Shown here in pieces: positions 37,959 through 45,705 of a DNA stretch of 64,000 nucleotides (position 1 is its first letter; each line of letters begins with the position of its first letter). The notes under the pieces were generated by a model. It was not told where the DNA came from. It searched no databases and was given only the letters and a program-made list of their open reading frames with translations. Source of the DNA: Streptomyces alboflavus (lineage in GTDB: Bacteria; Actinomycetota; Actinomycetes; Streptomycetales; Streptomycetaceae); the NCBI RefSeq assembly GCF_000716675.1, contig NZ_JNXT01000037.1, positions 1-64,000 on the forward strand, written 5' to 3'. A program made the position numbers and the translations under genes.

Positions 37959-38552
37959 TCACAGATGCAGAAGCATCCGGCTGTTGCCCAAGGTGTTCGG
38001 TTTCACTCGTTCGAGGCCGAGGAACTCGGCGACGCCCTCGTCATAGGAACGCAGCAGCTCGCTGTAGACATCCGTGTCGACGGTATCGACGGGCGTCTCG
38101 CCGATCTCCACGAAGCCGTGCTTGGCGAAGAAGTCGACTTCGAAGGTGAGGCAGAATACCCGCCGGACACCGAGCCAACGCGCGGTCCCAAGCAGCTTTC
38201 CGAGCAGCTGATGGCCCACGCCCGCGCCCTTGACCTGTGGATTCACCGCAAGTGTCCGTACTTCGGCGAGGTCTTCCCACATCACGTGCAACGCGCCGCA
38301 GCCGACCACCGTCGCCCCATTGCCGTTGCCGTCCGCGCGTTCCGCGACCCAGAACTCCTGGATGTCCTCGTAAAGTGTGACGGTCGCTTTGTCGAGCAGG
38401 ACGCCCCTGCGGACGTACGAGTCCAGCAGGTCCCGGACGGCGGGCACATCGGCGGTGCGGGCCCTGCGCACGGAGACCGCATTTGCCGGGGGCGTGCCGT
38501 GCGCCCCGAGTTCGCCGGGCGCCGGGGGGAGTTCGTCGGGCTGTGCTGGCAT
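37959..38552 (-). CDS. GNAT N-acetyltransferase of the amino-acid (ArgA-like) type
   Basis: 197 residues. GNAT motif A is visible as VRTLAVNPQVKGAGVGHQLL, the acetyl-CoA pyrophosphate loop being QVKGAGVG. Motif B follows: ARWLGVRRVFCLTFEVDFFAKHGF. The short stand-alone architecture with LTFEVDFFAKHGFVEI resembles mycobacterial Rv2747-type N-acetylglutamate synthases that start arginine synthesis. The assignment is probable, not certain. It lies 9 nt downstream of a BlaI-type repressor gene on the same strand, so both are probably co-transcribed. Confidence 0.82.
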   Translation of the reverse strand: MPAQPDELPPAPGELGAHGTPPANAVSVRRARTADVPAVRDLLDSYVRRGVLLDKATVTLYEDIQEFWVAERADGNGNGATVVGCGALHVMWEDLAEVRTLAVNPQVKGAGVGHQLLGKLLGTARWLGVRRVFCLTFEVDFFAKHGFVEIGETPVDTVDTDVYSELLRSYDEGVAEFLGLERVKPNTLGNSRMLLHL

Positions 38553-38561
38553 GAGCGGACG

Positions 38562-39065
38562 CTATCGTTCGGGCCCGGGCCCGGGGCCGCCGGGGTTCTC
38601 CGGTCCTTCCCCGCCTCCCGGCCCGCGTTCCGCCGCTTCGGCCTTGCGATCCGCTTCGGCTTCGGCTTCGGCCTTGCGATCCGCTTCGTCTTCCCGGCGA
38701 ACCGTGTCGCCTTCCACCATGCGAACGGCGTCGCTGAGCGCTTCCCGCTGCGAGGGCGACATCATGCCGAAGAAGGCGACGAGAGCCGCCGCCGGGTTGT
38801 CACTCTGCGACCAGGCGTCGTTCATCAGTGCGGCGGCATACGCGGCCCGCGTGGAGACCGCCTCATATCGATAGGCCCGGCCTTCCGCTTCGCGGCGCAC
38901 CCAGCCCTTCTGATGGAGATTGTCCAAAACGGTCATGACCGTCGTGTAGGCGATGGACCGTTCCTGCTGAAGGTCTTCCAGGACTTCTCGAACGGTCACG
39001 GGGCGGTTCCACTTCCACACCCGCGTCATCACTGCGTCTTCGAGTTCTCCCAAGGGGCGAGGCAC
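38562..39065 (-). CDS. BlaI/MecI/CopY-family repressor
   Basis: 167 residues. Winged-helix PadR-like fold of the BlaI family: LGELEDAVMTRVWKWNRPVTVREVLEDL then AYTTVMTVLDNLHQKGWV and EAEGRAYRY (about 4-70). A dimerisation segment AAYAAALMNDAW follows. The C-terminal 50 residues are low-complexity with a duplicated DRKAEA and a Gly/Pro tail. No membrane BlaR-type protease sensor is next to it, so induction must come from elsewhere. GTG start. An interrupted TAGTGG / CCACTA palindrome lies 11 nt upstream, probably its own operator. Confidence 0.85.
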   Translation of the reverse strand: MPRPLGELEDAVMTRVWKWNRPVTVREVLEDLQQERSIAYTTVMTVLDNLHQKGWVRREAEGRAYRYEAVSTRAAYAAALMNDAWSQSDNPAAALVAFFGMMSPSQREALSDAVRMVEGDTVRREDEADRKAEAEAEADRKAEAAERGPGGGEGPENPGGPGPGPER

Positions 39066-39075
39066 AGCTGAACAA

Positions 39076-39093
39076 TAGTGGGCGAGACCACTA
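39076..39093. promoter_or_regulatory. Candidate operator of the BlaI-type repressor
   Basis: TAGTGG-N6-CCACTA, a perfect 6-bp inverted repeat ending 11 nt before the repressor start codon. BlaI-family operators often contain TAGTG-like or TACTA-like half sites. Confidence 0.6.
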
Positions 39094-39138
39094 ATGGCGT
39101 GATGGACGTGGCATACCGGTCATTTCCGCAACAAAAAG

Positions 39139-39166
39139 GGCGCACGACTCGGTGGAGTCGTGCGCC
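39139..39166 (-). terminator. Intrinsic terminator with T-tract
   Basis: 12-bp perfect stem GGCGCACGACTC / GAGTCGTGCGCC with a 4-nt loop. On the minus strand it is followed by CTTTTTG, so it is a textbook terminator for the two small minus-strand genes at 39220-40102. Confidence 0.88.
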
Positions 39167-39219
39167 GGGCGGCGCCCCGCGTCCCGGTGGGGCCGAGGGG
39201 GCCGTGGTGTGGCGGTCGC

Positions 39220-39399
39220 TCAGGCGTCGCTGGTCTTCGTGGTCTGCCGGACGGCCTCGGTGCGGGCGATCGCCGCGTCGACGGCGGCGTCCTCCTTGGC
39301 CTTGTTGGCGCCGCCCTGGGTCTTGACGATCGTCACGATGAGGCCGACGAAGAACACGGCCATCACTACGGGGGGCACGAGCGCGGAGACGTAGTCCAT
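39220..39399 (-). CDS. Small single-pass membrane protein
   Basis: 59 residues, too short to stand out: DYVSALVPPVVMAVFFVGL then IVTIVKTQGG gives one transmembrane helix (about 4-27). A cytosolic, charged amphipathic tail of about 30 residues follows (KAKEDAAVDAAIARTEAVRQ). Similar 55-65-residue membrane proteins are common in Streptomyces; the function is unknown. ATG 39399. It lies 13 nt downstream of the next gene on the same strand, so the two form an operon ending at the T-tract terminator. Confidence 0.75.
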   Translation of the reverse strand: MDYVSALVPPVVMAVFFVGLIVTIVKTQGGANKAKEDAAVDAAIARTEAVRQTTKTSDA

Positions 39400-39412
39400 G
39401 CCCCCAGCGTAG

Positions 39413-40102
39413 CTAGCCCGCCGCGAGGCGCTGCGACGGGGCGGCGGGCCGTGCCGGACGCTTGGGCGGGAACACCTCGGCCGGCGTCGGCACGGGGCGG
39501 GGGCGCTCCTGCGGGGCCGCGGGGCGCTCGGCGGGGGGCTTCGGTCGGGGCGCGGGCTTCTTCTCGTCGGCGGCGGCGAGGCCGCCGGGCAGGGCGAGGA
39601 GACGGGTGCGGGACGGGGGGACGGTGGGGCGGGGTGCGGTCCGCGCCGTCTCGTCCACCTCGGGGACGGCCCCGGGCTCGACCGCCGCCGACGACGCCGC
39701 CAGGCGGGCGCGTACGGCCCGTTCGGCGAGCACCCGGCAGCGGTCCAGGAGCGCGGCCGCGTGCAGGTTGCCGCGCAGGGCGCGCAGGGCGGCGAGGTCG
39801 TCCGCGCCCGGGCGGTACCCGGTCGCGAGGACGTCCTCGAGGAGTTCCAGATACCCGGCCGCGGTGCCGGGAAGGGCCGCCCGGTAGCGCGCGAGGTCGG
39901 CCACCAGGAAGGCGCGCAGCCGGGCGCCCTCACGTACCGCCTCGTCGATGTCGTCGGCGAGGCGCACGCAGTCCTGCACGGCCTGGTCGTCAAGGGCACG
40001 AACGGTGCTGGGGTGCAGGGCGTGGGCCAGCGCACGGCGGAGCACTCGCAGCTCCTGCGCACCGAAGGCCATGCCGCCCCGGGATCCGTATGGCGTGGGC
40101 AT
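39413..40102 (-). CDS. Conserved helical protein with Pro-rich tail, unknown function
   Basis: 229 residues. The first 125 form an alpha-helical domain rich in Leu, Ala and Arg (FGAQELRVLRRALAHALHPS; CVRLADDIDEAVREGARLR). The last 85 are Pro/Ala/Arg low complexity. There is no catalytic or membrane signature. ATG 40102 is preferred; ATG 40072 is also possible. The open frame continues upstream through the repeat array, which is not coding. First gene of a two-gene unit with the small membrane protein. Confidence 0.7.
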   Translation of the reverse strand: MPTPYGSRGGMAFGAQELRVLRRALAHALHPSTVRALDDQAVQDCVRLADDIDEAVREGARLRAFLVADLARYRAALPGTAAGYLELLEDVLATGYRPGADDLAALRALRGNLHAAALLDRCRVLAERAVRARLAASSAAVEPGAVPEVDETARTAPRPTVPPSRTRLLALPGGLAAADEKKPAPRPKPPAERPAAPQERPRPVPTPAEVFPPKRPARPAAPSQRLAAG

Positions 40103-40234
40103 GGGGTGACGATACGCGCTGAGGGAACAAAATCCTCTTAACGGACACGTGGGCGTGGCCTGGGGGCCTTGGGGGACGAGGTTGGTGTGGGCCTTGTGGG
40201 TGTCCCCTTCGGGTGGGACGGGGGCGCCGCCGGA

Positions 40235-40306
40235 TCGCGCTGCGCGCTCGTCCTCAAGCTCCCCCAAGCTCTTAAGGAGCAGGGGGGACCCCCACGACGG
40301 GCTGAA
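40235..40306 (+). repeat. Family A repeat, long variant
   Basis: Stem CGCGC-T-GCGCG (both arms changed together compared with other copies), core TCGTCCTCAAG, then the same 38-bp insert as in the copy at 114-184 (CTCCCCC, AAGCTCTT, AAGGAGCAGGGGGG, ACCCCCACG), and GACGGGCTGAA. Confidence 0.75.
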
Positions 40307-40350
40307 ATTGCCCCGTCGTCTCCTTCCCGTGGGACGGGGTGCCGCCGGTC

Positions 40351-40388
40351 GGCCTGCGGCCTCGTCCTCAAGCGCCGGACGGGCTGAA
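40351..40388 (+). repeat. Family A repeat
   Basis: Stem GGCC-TGC-GGCC, core TCGTCCTCAA, tail GCGCCGGACGGGCTGAA. The stem bases differ from copy 1 in both arms yet still pair. Confidence 0.8.
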
Positions 40389-40432
40389 ATGGCCTTGTCG
40401 TCCCCTTCGGGTGGGACGGGGCCCCGTCGATC

Positions 40433-40470
40433 GGCCTGCGGCCTCGTCCTCAAGCGCCGGACGGGCTGGA
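40433..40470 (+). repeat. Family A repeat
   Basis: Same as the copy at 40351 (stem GGCC-TGC-GGCC) over the full element except the last base or two, so recent duplication or gene conversion is likely. Confidence 0.8.
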
Positions 40471-40535
40471 AAGTGGCCGGGCCGGCTGGGGATCGGCCCG
40501 AGGGCTGGATATCGGGCCGAGGCCCGGGTGGGCCT

Positions 40536-40847
40536 TCAGTCCGGGCGGCGGCGGGTTGTCGCGAAGGCCACTGCGCCTATGCCCAGGGCTCCTGCCGCCG
40601 CTGCCACGATCCAGGGGATGACGCCTGCCCCGGTGTCCGCCATGCGGTCCGTGGGGTTGGCCTCGGGCGTGGTCGAGGTCGGTGTCACCGTCGGGGCGGG
40701 GGTGGCGGTCCGGGACGGCGGGAGCGACAGGGTCGCCGACGCGGACGTGCCCGGGTCCGTCGTCGGCACCGCTGCCGCCGCCGGGGCACCCGTCAGTGCC
40801 ACCAGCGCGGCCGCCGTCGCGACACCCAGGCGTGCCTTGCCCCTCAT
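40536..40847 (-). CDS. Small exported protein with sortase-type C-terminal signal
   Basis: 103 residues. Signal peptide (KARLGVATAAALVALTG, cleavage near APAAAAV), then about 40 residues of Thr/Pro/Ser linker. At the C-terminus come MADTG, a hydrophobic helix (VIPWIVAAAAGALGIGAVAF) and a basic ATTRRR end. This is the layout of a wall-anchored protein. MADTG departs from LPxTG and resembles the LAxTG signal of class E sortases. There is no globular domain, so it may be a surface stalk. ATG 40847 is taken; an in-frame GTG three codons upstream is possible. Confidence 0.75.
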   Translation of the reverse strand: MRGKARLGVATAAALVALTGAPAAAAVPTTDPGTSASATLSLPPSRTATPAPTVTPTSTTPEANPTDRMADTGAGVIPWIVAAAAGALGIGAVAFATTRRRPD

Positions 40848-40990
40848 CCGCCCCACACTCTTCAGCCACCCGTACCAGACACCCGGTCAGAACCCCTCCC
40901 AGCACAGACTCTTGGACGGGGGTGCTGGTTGTCTCGCGGACGCGAGAAGTTGGCGTCGAGGTGCCGCACCCGGCGGCGTGAAACGGGCGG

Positions 40991-41797
40991 TCAGCCGCGC
41001 GACACGTTCCGTTCGTAGACGAGGCGCAGGCCGATCAGCGTGAGCCACGGCTCGTGGTGGTCGATGACGGACGCCTCGCCGAGCACCATCGGCGCGAGCC
41101 CGCCCGTCGCGATCACGGTCACGTCCTCGGGGTCGGCGTCAGGACCCGCGAGCTCGCGCGCCATCCGCCGCACGACGCCGTCGACCTGGCCCGCGAAGCC
41201 GTACAGGATGCCCGCCTGCATGGCCTCCACGGTGTTCTTGCCGATGACGCTGCGCGGCCGGGCCAGCTCGATCTTGCGGAGCTGCGCGCCACGCACGCCG
41301 AGGGCCTCGACGGAGATCTCGATGCCGGGGGCGATGACACCGCCCGCGTACTCCCCGCGCGCGGACACCGCGTCGAACGTCGTCGCCGTACCGAAGTCCA
41401 CGACGATCGCGGGGCCTCCGTAGAGCTCGACCGCGGCGACCGCGTTGATGATGCGGTCGGCGCCGACCTCCTTGGGGTTGTCCATGAGGATCGGGACGCC
41501 GGTCTTGATGCCGGGCTCCACGAGGACGGCGGGCACGTCTCCGTAGTAGCGCCTCGTGACCTCGCGGAGCTCGTGCAGGACGGACGGGACGGTGGCGCAG
41601 ATCGCGATGCCGTCGATGCCGTCGCCGAGTTCGTCGCCGAGCAGCGGGTGCGTGCCCATCAGGCCCCGCAGCAGCACGGCGAGTTCGTCGGCCGTGCGGC
41701 GCGGGTCGGTGGAGATGCGCCAGTGCTCGACGACGTCCTCGCCGTCGAACAGGCCGAGGACGGTCTGTGTGTTGCCTACGTCGATGGTGAGCAGCAT
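40991..41797 (-). CDS. coaX: Type III pantothenate kinase
   Basis: 268-residue CoaX, which phosphorylates pantothenate, the first step of coenzyme A synthesis. ASKHA-fold blocks: TIDVGNTQTVLGLF (phosphate-1), VGADRIINAVAA, VVDFGTATTFDAV (phosphate-2), GGVIAPGI and VIATGGLAP. It completes the nadB-nadC-coaX run: its ATG shares one base with the nadC stop (TGATG). panC, acting one step earlier in the pathway, lies upstream in the same orientation. Confidence 0.96.
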   Translation of the reverse strand: MLLTIDVGNTQTVLGLFDGEDVVEHWRISTDPRRTADELAVLLRGLMGTHPLLGDELGDGIDGIAICATVPSVLHELREVTRRYYGDVPAVLVEPGIKTGVPILMDNPKEVGADRIINAVAAVELYGGPAIVVDFGTATTFDAVSARGEYAGGVIAPGIEISVEALGVRGAQLRKIELARPRSVIGKNTVEAMQAGILYGFAGQVDGVVRRMARELAGPDADPEDVTVIATGGLAPMVLGEASVIDHHEPWLTLIGLRLVYERNVSRG

Positions 41798-42804
41798 CAG
41801 CTGCTCACCTCTCCGGAGACCCGCGCTTCGCGCAGGTCGAGGCCGATGTCGAGGATCGGGGACGAGTGCGTGAGGGCACCCACCGCGAGGTAGTCGACGC
41901 CGGTCTCCGCGTACGCGCGGGCGTTCTCCAGGGTGAGGCGGCCGGAGGACTCCAGGGCGGCGCGGCCGGCGACGAGGGCGACGGCCTCCTCCGTCTCGCC
42001 GGGCGTGAAGTTGTCCAGGAGGATCAGGTCGGCGCCCGCGTCCAGGACTTCGCGCAGCTGGTGCAGGGTGTCCACCTCGACCTCGACGGGCACGCCCGGG
42101 AACGTCTCCCGTACGGCCTTGAAGGCCTGCGCGACGCCGCCCGCGGCGACCACGTGGTTGTCCTTGACGAGGGCCGCGTCGGCGAGCGACATGCGGTGGT
42201 TGACGCCGCCGCCCGCGCGGACCGCGTACTTCTCCAGGGAGCGCAGGCCGGGGGTCGTCTTGCGGGTGTCGCGGACCTTGGCGCCGGTGCCCTCCAGGGC
42301 GTCCGCCCACGCGCGCGTGGCCGTCGCGATGCCGGACAGGCGGCACATCAGGTTCAGCGCGCTGCGCTCGGCCGTCAGCAGGTCGCGGGTGCGGGTCGTG
42401 ACGCTCAGGAGCACGTCACCGGCCTCCACGCGCTCGCCGTCCTCGACGTGCCGCTCCACCTCGAACTCGTCCTCGCAGACGACCGACAGGACGGCCTCGG
42501 CGACGCGCAGGCCCGCGACGGTGCCCGCCTGGCGCGCGGTGAAGTCGCCGGTGGCCACGGCGTCCTCGGGGATGGTGGCGACCGTCGTGACGTCCACGGC
42601 GTCCGGCGAGAACTCCATGTCCTCGGCGATGGCGAGGTGCGCGATGTCCTCGACCTGGACGGGGTCGAGGCCCGCGTCCTGAAGCATCTGGACGAGCGAC
42701 GGGTCGAGGCCGCACTCCATCGCGTCGTGCGCCGCGTCGCCGCAGCCGCAGCCGTCGCCGCAGCCGCCGGTGCCGTCGGCGAGGGGGAGGTCGGTGGTGC
42801 TCAC
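41797..42804 (-). CDS. nadC: Nicotinate-nucleotide pyrophosphorylase (carboxylating)
   Basis: 335-residue quinolinate phosphoribosyltransferase, converting quinolinate and PRPP to nicotinate mononucleotide. Typical segments: AERSALNLMCRLSGIAT, KVRDTRKTTPGLRSLEKYAV, GGVNHRMSLADAALVKDNH, LILLDNF and DYLAVGALTHS. An extra N-terminal stretch carries five Cys/Gly-rich residues (GGCGDGCGCGDAAHD) not part of the usual enzyme, possibly metal binding. GTG 42804 has AGGAG 11 nt upstream; GTG 42813 would give a 4-nt overlap with nadB but puts the ribosome site only 2 nt away. Confidence 0.95.
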   Translation of the reverse strand: MSTTDLPLADGTGGCGDGCGCGDAAHDAMECGLDPSLVQMLQDAGLDPVQVEDIAHLAIAEDMEFSPDAVDVTTVATIPEDAVATGDFTARQAGTVAGLRVAEAVLSVVCEDEFEVERHVEDGERVEAGDVLLSVTTRTRDLLTAERSALNLMCRLSGIATATRAWADALEGTGAKVRDTRKTTPGLRSLEKYAVRAGGGVNHRMSLADAALVKDNHVVAAGGVAQAFKAVRETFPGVPVEVEVDTLHQLREVLDAGADLILLDNFTPGETEEAVALVAGRAALESSGRLTLENARAYAETGVDYLAVGALTHSSPILDIGLDLREARVSGEVSS

Positions 42805-42809
42805 GTCGG

Positions 42810-44513
42810 TCACTGCTCCTGGGTGCTGGGGAAACGGGCGGTGTCGGTGGTGTGGGTGGTGAGGGACCGGTCGGGATTGAGGCGTACGACGATGTGGCGG
42901 CGCCACGCCGCGTCGTCGCGGTCCGCGTGGTCCTCGCGCCAGTGGCAGCCACGAGTCTCCTCGCGCTGCCGTGCCGCCGCCACCAGGACGCGGGCGACGC
43001 ACAGCAGGTTCGTGGTCTCCCAGGCGTCCACGCCGGGCTCGGCGGTCTTGCCGTCGTCGGCGAGCGCGCCCGCCGCGTCCGCGTGCACGGCGGCGAGCCG
43101 GTCGGCGGCCGCGGCGAGGGACTCGGCGGAGCGGAGGACTCCGGCGCCCTCGGTCATCACCCGCTGGATGGTGAAGCGGGCCTCCGGGGGCAGCAGGGGG
43201 TGGGCGGGCCGCTGCGGGGGCGTCGGCTCGGCGGGCACGCGCGCGTGGAGGGTGCCGTCGGCGTGCCGTGCGGCGATGTCGTCCGCGATGCGCTCGGCGT
43301 AGACCAGGCCCTCCAGGAGGGAGTTGGAGGCGAGCCGGTTGGCGCCGTGCACGCCGGTGCAGGCGACCTCCCCGCACGCGTACAGGCCGGCCACGGTGGT
43401 GCGGCCGTGCGGGTCGGTGCGGACGCCGCCGGAGGCGTAGTGGGCGGCGGGGGCGACCGGTACGGGCTCGGTGACGGGGTCGATGCCGTGGCTGCGGCAG
43501 GCCGCGAGGATCGTCGGGAAGCGCTTCGCCCACATGTCGGCGCCGAAGTGGCGGCCGTCCAGGTACATGTGCGTGGTGCCCTGTTCCTGCATGCGGCGCG
43601 TGATGCCCTTGGCGACGATGTCGCGCGGCGCCAGCTCGGCCAGTTCGTGCTGCCCCACCATGAACCGCACGCCGTCGGCGTCCACCAGGTGGGCGCCCTC
43701 GCCGCGCACCGCCTCGGAGACGAGCGGCTGCTGGCCCTCCGCGTCGGCGCCCAGGAACAGCACCGTCGGGTGGAACTGCACGAACTCCAGGTCGGAGACC
43801 TCGGCGCCCGCGCGCAGGGCGAGCGCGACGCCGTCGCCCGTGGACACCGACGGGTTGGTGGTCGCCGAGAAGACCTGGCCCATGCCGCCGGTGGCGAGCA
43901 CCACGGCGGGGGCGTGGACGGCGCCCACGCCGTCGTGCTGGCCCTCCCCCATGACGTGCAGGGTCACCCCGGCCGTGTGTCCTTCGGCGTCCGTCAGGAG
44001 GTCCAGGACCAGGGCGTTCTCGACCGTCGGTATGCCCCGGGCGCGGACCGCCTCGACCAGGGCGCGGGAGATCTCCGCGCCGGTCGCGTCGCCGCCCGCG
44101 TGCGTGATGCGGCGGCGGTGGTGGCCGCCCTCGCGGGTGAGGGCCAGGCCGCCGTCGGCCGACTCGTCGAACCGTGCTCCGGCCTCGATCAGGCGGCGTA
44201 CGGCGCCGGGGCCCTCGGTGACGAGGACGCGCACCGCCTCCTCGTCGCACAGGCCCACGCCCGCCACGAGGGTGTCGTCCAGGTGCTGTTCGGGGGTGTC
44301 GCCCTCGCCGAGTGCCGCCGCGATGCCGCCCTGCGCCCAGCGCGTGGAGCCGTCGTCCAGGCGTGCCTTGGTGACGACGACGGTCTTCAGGCCGGCCGCC
44401 GAGCAGCGCAGGGCGGCGGTCAGACCGGCCACTCCGGAGCCGACGACCACGACATCGGCGTCGAGCGACCAGCCGGGCGCGGGGGCGTACAGGCGTATGC
44501 CGGTGGCACTCAT
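42810..44513 (-). CDS. nadB: L-aspartate oxidase
   Basis: 567-residue FAD enzyme oxidising aspartate to iminoaspartate, the first step of NAD synthesis. N-terminal dinucleotide fold VVVGSGVAGLTAAL and the family blocks STRWAQGGIAAAL, VLATGGMGQVF, QFHPT, RGEGAHLVDADG, HYASGGV and GLYACGEVACTGVHGANRLASNSLLEG are all present. ATG 44513 with GGAGC 7 nt upstream; the longer frame starts without a ribosome site. nadA is not in the window. Confidence 0.96.
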   Translation of the reverse strand: MSATGIRLYAPAPGWSLDADVVVVGSGVAGLTAALRCSAAGLKTVVVTKARLDDGSTRWAQGGIAAALGEGDTPEQHLDDTLVAGVGLCDEEAVRVLVTEGPGAVRRLIEAGARFDESADGGLALTREGGHHRRRITHAGGDATGAEISRALVEAVRARGIPTVENALVLDLLTDAEGHTAGVTLHVMGEGQHDGVGAVHAPAVVLATGGMGQVFSATTNPSVSTGDGVALALRAGAEVSDLEFVQFHPTVLFLGADAEGQQPLVSEAVRGEGAHLVDADGVRFMVGQHELAELAPRDIVAKGITRRMQEQGTTHMYLDGRHFGADMWAKRFPTILAACRSHGIDPVTEPVPVAPAAHYASGGVRTDPHGRTTVAGLYACGEVACTGVHGANRLASNSLLEGLVYAERIADDIAARHADGTLHARVPAEPTPPQRPAHPLLPPEARFTIQRVMTEGAGVLRSAESLAAAADRLAAVHADAAGALADDGKTAEPGVDAWETTNLLCVARVLVAAARQREETRGCHWREDHADRDDAAWRRHIVVRLNPDRSLTTHTTDTARFPSTQEQ

Positions 44514-44655
44514 ACGGGGGCTCCGATCCGGATCGGGCGGATGGCGGCGGGGGCGCACGGGCGGGCGCTCGTGCGGGGGCTCTTGTGGGGACTGTGAGGA
44601 CTGCGGTGCTTGCTGGGACTGTGAGGGCCGCGGAGGCCGCCGTACGGGCGCGGGC

Positions 44656-45705
44656 TCATGCCGGGGCTCCGAACGTCAGCGGGATGTTGTCGATCAGGCG
44701 GGTGGTGCCGACCTTGGCGGCGACGGCCAGGATCGCCTCGCCCCGGTGGTCGGGGCCGATCTCCCGGAAGTCGGCCGGGTCGACCAGCGCCAGGTAGTCC
44801 AGGACGAGCGGCGGGCGCAGCCGCCTGGCCTCGTCGAGGACCTGCCGGGCGGCCGCGCGGACGGCGGCGGGACCCGCCGGGCCCGCGGGGACGGCCTGGG
44901 CGACGGCGTGCGCGTCGGCGGCCGCGCGGGCCTCGCCCAGCGCGTTCAGGCCGTCCACGCGCGCGTGGGTGGCGGGGGCGAGCGCGGCCCGGGCGCGCAG
45001 CGCCTCCTGCGCGGCGTGCCGGTCGCGGCCCGCGAACAGGGCGCGGGACAGCGCGAGCGCGGTGCGGCGTTCCTCGGGCGACAGGTAGCGGTTGCGGCTG
45101 GAGCGGGCCAGGCCGTCGTCCTCGCGGACCGTGGGCACGCCGACGATCTCCACGTCGAAGTTCAGGTCCCGCACCATGCGGCGGATCACGGCGAGCTGCT
45201 GGGCGTCCTTCTGCCCGAACAGCGCCACGTCGGGCGCGGTCAGGTGCAGCAGCTTGGCGACGACGGTGAGCACGCCGTCGAAGTGCCCGGGGCGCGTGGC
45301 CCCTTCGAGGACGGTGCCCATGGGGCCCGCAGTGACCCGGACCTGGGGCTCGCCGCCGGGGTAGACCTCCTCCGCGGCGGGGGCGAACACGACGTCCGCA
45401 CCGGCCTGGGACGCGGTCTTGATGTCGGCTTCGAGGGTGCGCGGATAGCGGTCGAGGTCCTCGCCCGCGCCGAACTGCAGCGGGTTCACGAAGACCGTGA
45501 CGACGACCTCGCCGCCGGGCCCTGCCGCCTGCCGTGCCGTGCGGACCAGCGTGGCGTGGCCCTCGTGCAGGGCGCCCATGGTCATGACGACGACACGGCG
45601 CCCGGTGCGGGGGCGGGCGCGGAGGTCCGCCGTGGTGTGCAGGAGGGTGGTGTCGCGGGGGGTCTCGGGCGCCTGCGGCCCCCGCGAGTTCGTCTCCTCG
45701 CTCAT
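44656..45705 (-). CDS. panC: Pantothenate synthetase
   Basis: 349 residues, longer than the usual 280-300. It joins pantoate and beta-alanine using ATP. Nucleotidyl-transferase motifs: [11 protein letters not shown] (HIGH-like), [33 protein letters not shown] and the KMSKS-like [13 protein letters not shown]. The additional length is an Ala/Arg-rich helical region in the C-terminal domain and a short disordered N-terminus. Its ATG overlaps the stop of the DUF2520 gene by 4 nt. The gap of 142 nt to nadB contains a duplicated GGGACTGTGAGG. Confidence 0.95.
   Translation of the reverse strand: MSEETNSRGPQAPETPRDTTLLHTTADLRARPRTGRRVVVMTMGALHEGHATLVRTARQAAGPGGEVVVTVFVNPLQFGAGEDLDRYPRTLEADIKTASQAGADVVFAPAAEEVYPGGEPQVRVTAGPMGTVLEGATRPGHFDGVLTVVAKLLHLTAPDVALFGQKDAQQLAVIRRMVRDLNFDVEIVGVPTVREDDGLARSSRNRYLSPEERRTALALSRALFAGRDRHAAQEALRARAALAPATHARVDGLNALGEARAAADAHAVAQAVPAGPAGPAAVRAAARQVLDEARRLRPPLVLDYLALVDPADFREIGPDHRGEAILAVAAKVGTTRLIDNIPLTFGAPA

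Larger units (their letters stand above)
40103..40535. other. 433-nt gene-free stretch occupied by a repeat array
   Basis: Three family A elements (40235, 40351, 40433), each preceded by a GTGGGACGGGG motif and spaced about 80-120 nt, fill most of this gap. The remainder is GC-rich with no coding signal. It mirrors the array at 1-187. Confidence 0.75.
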
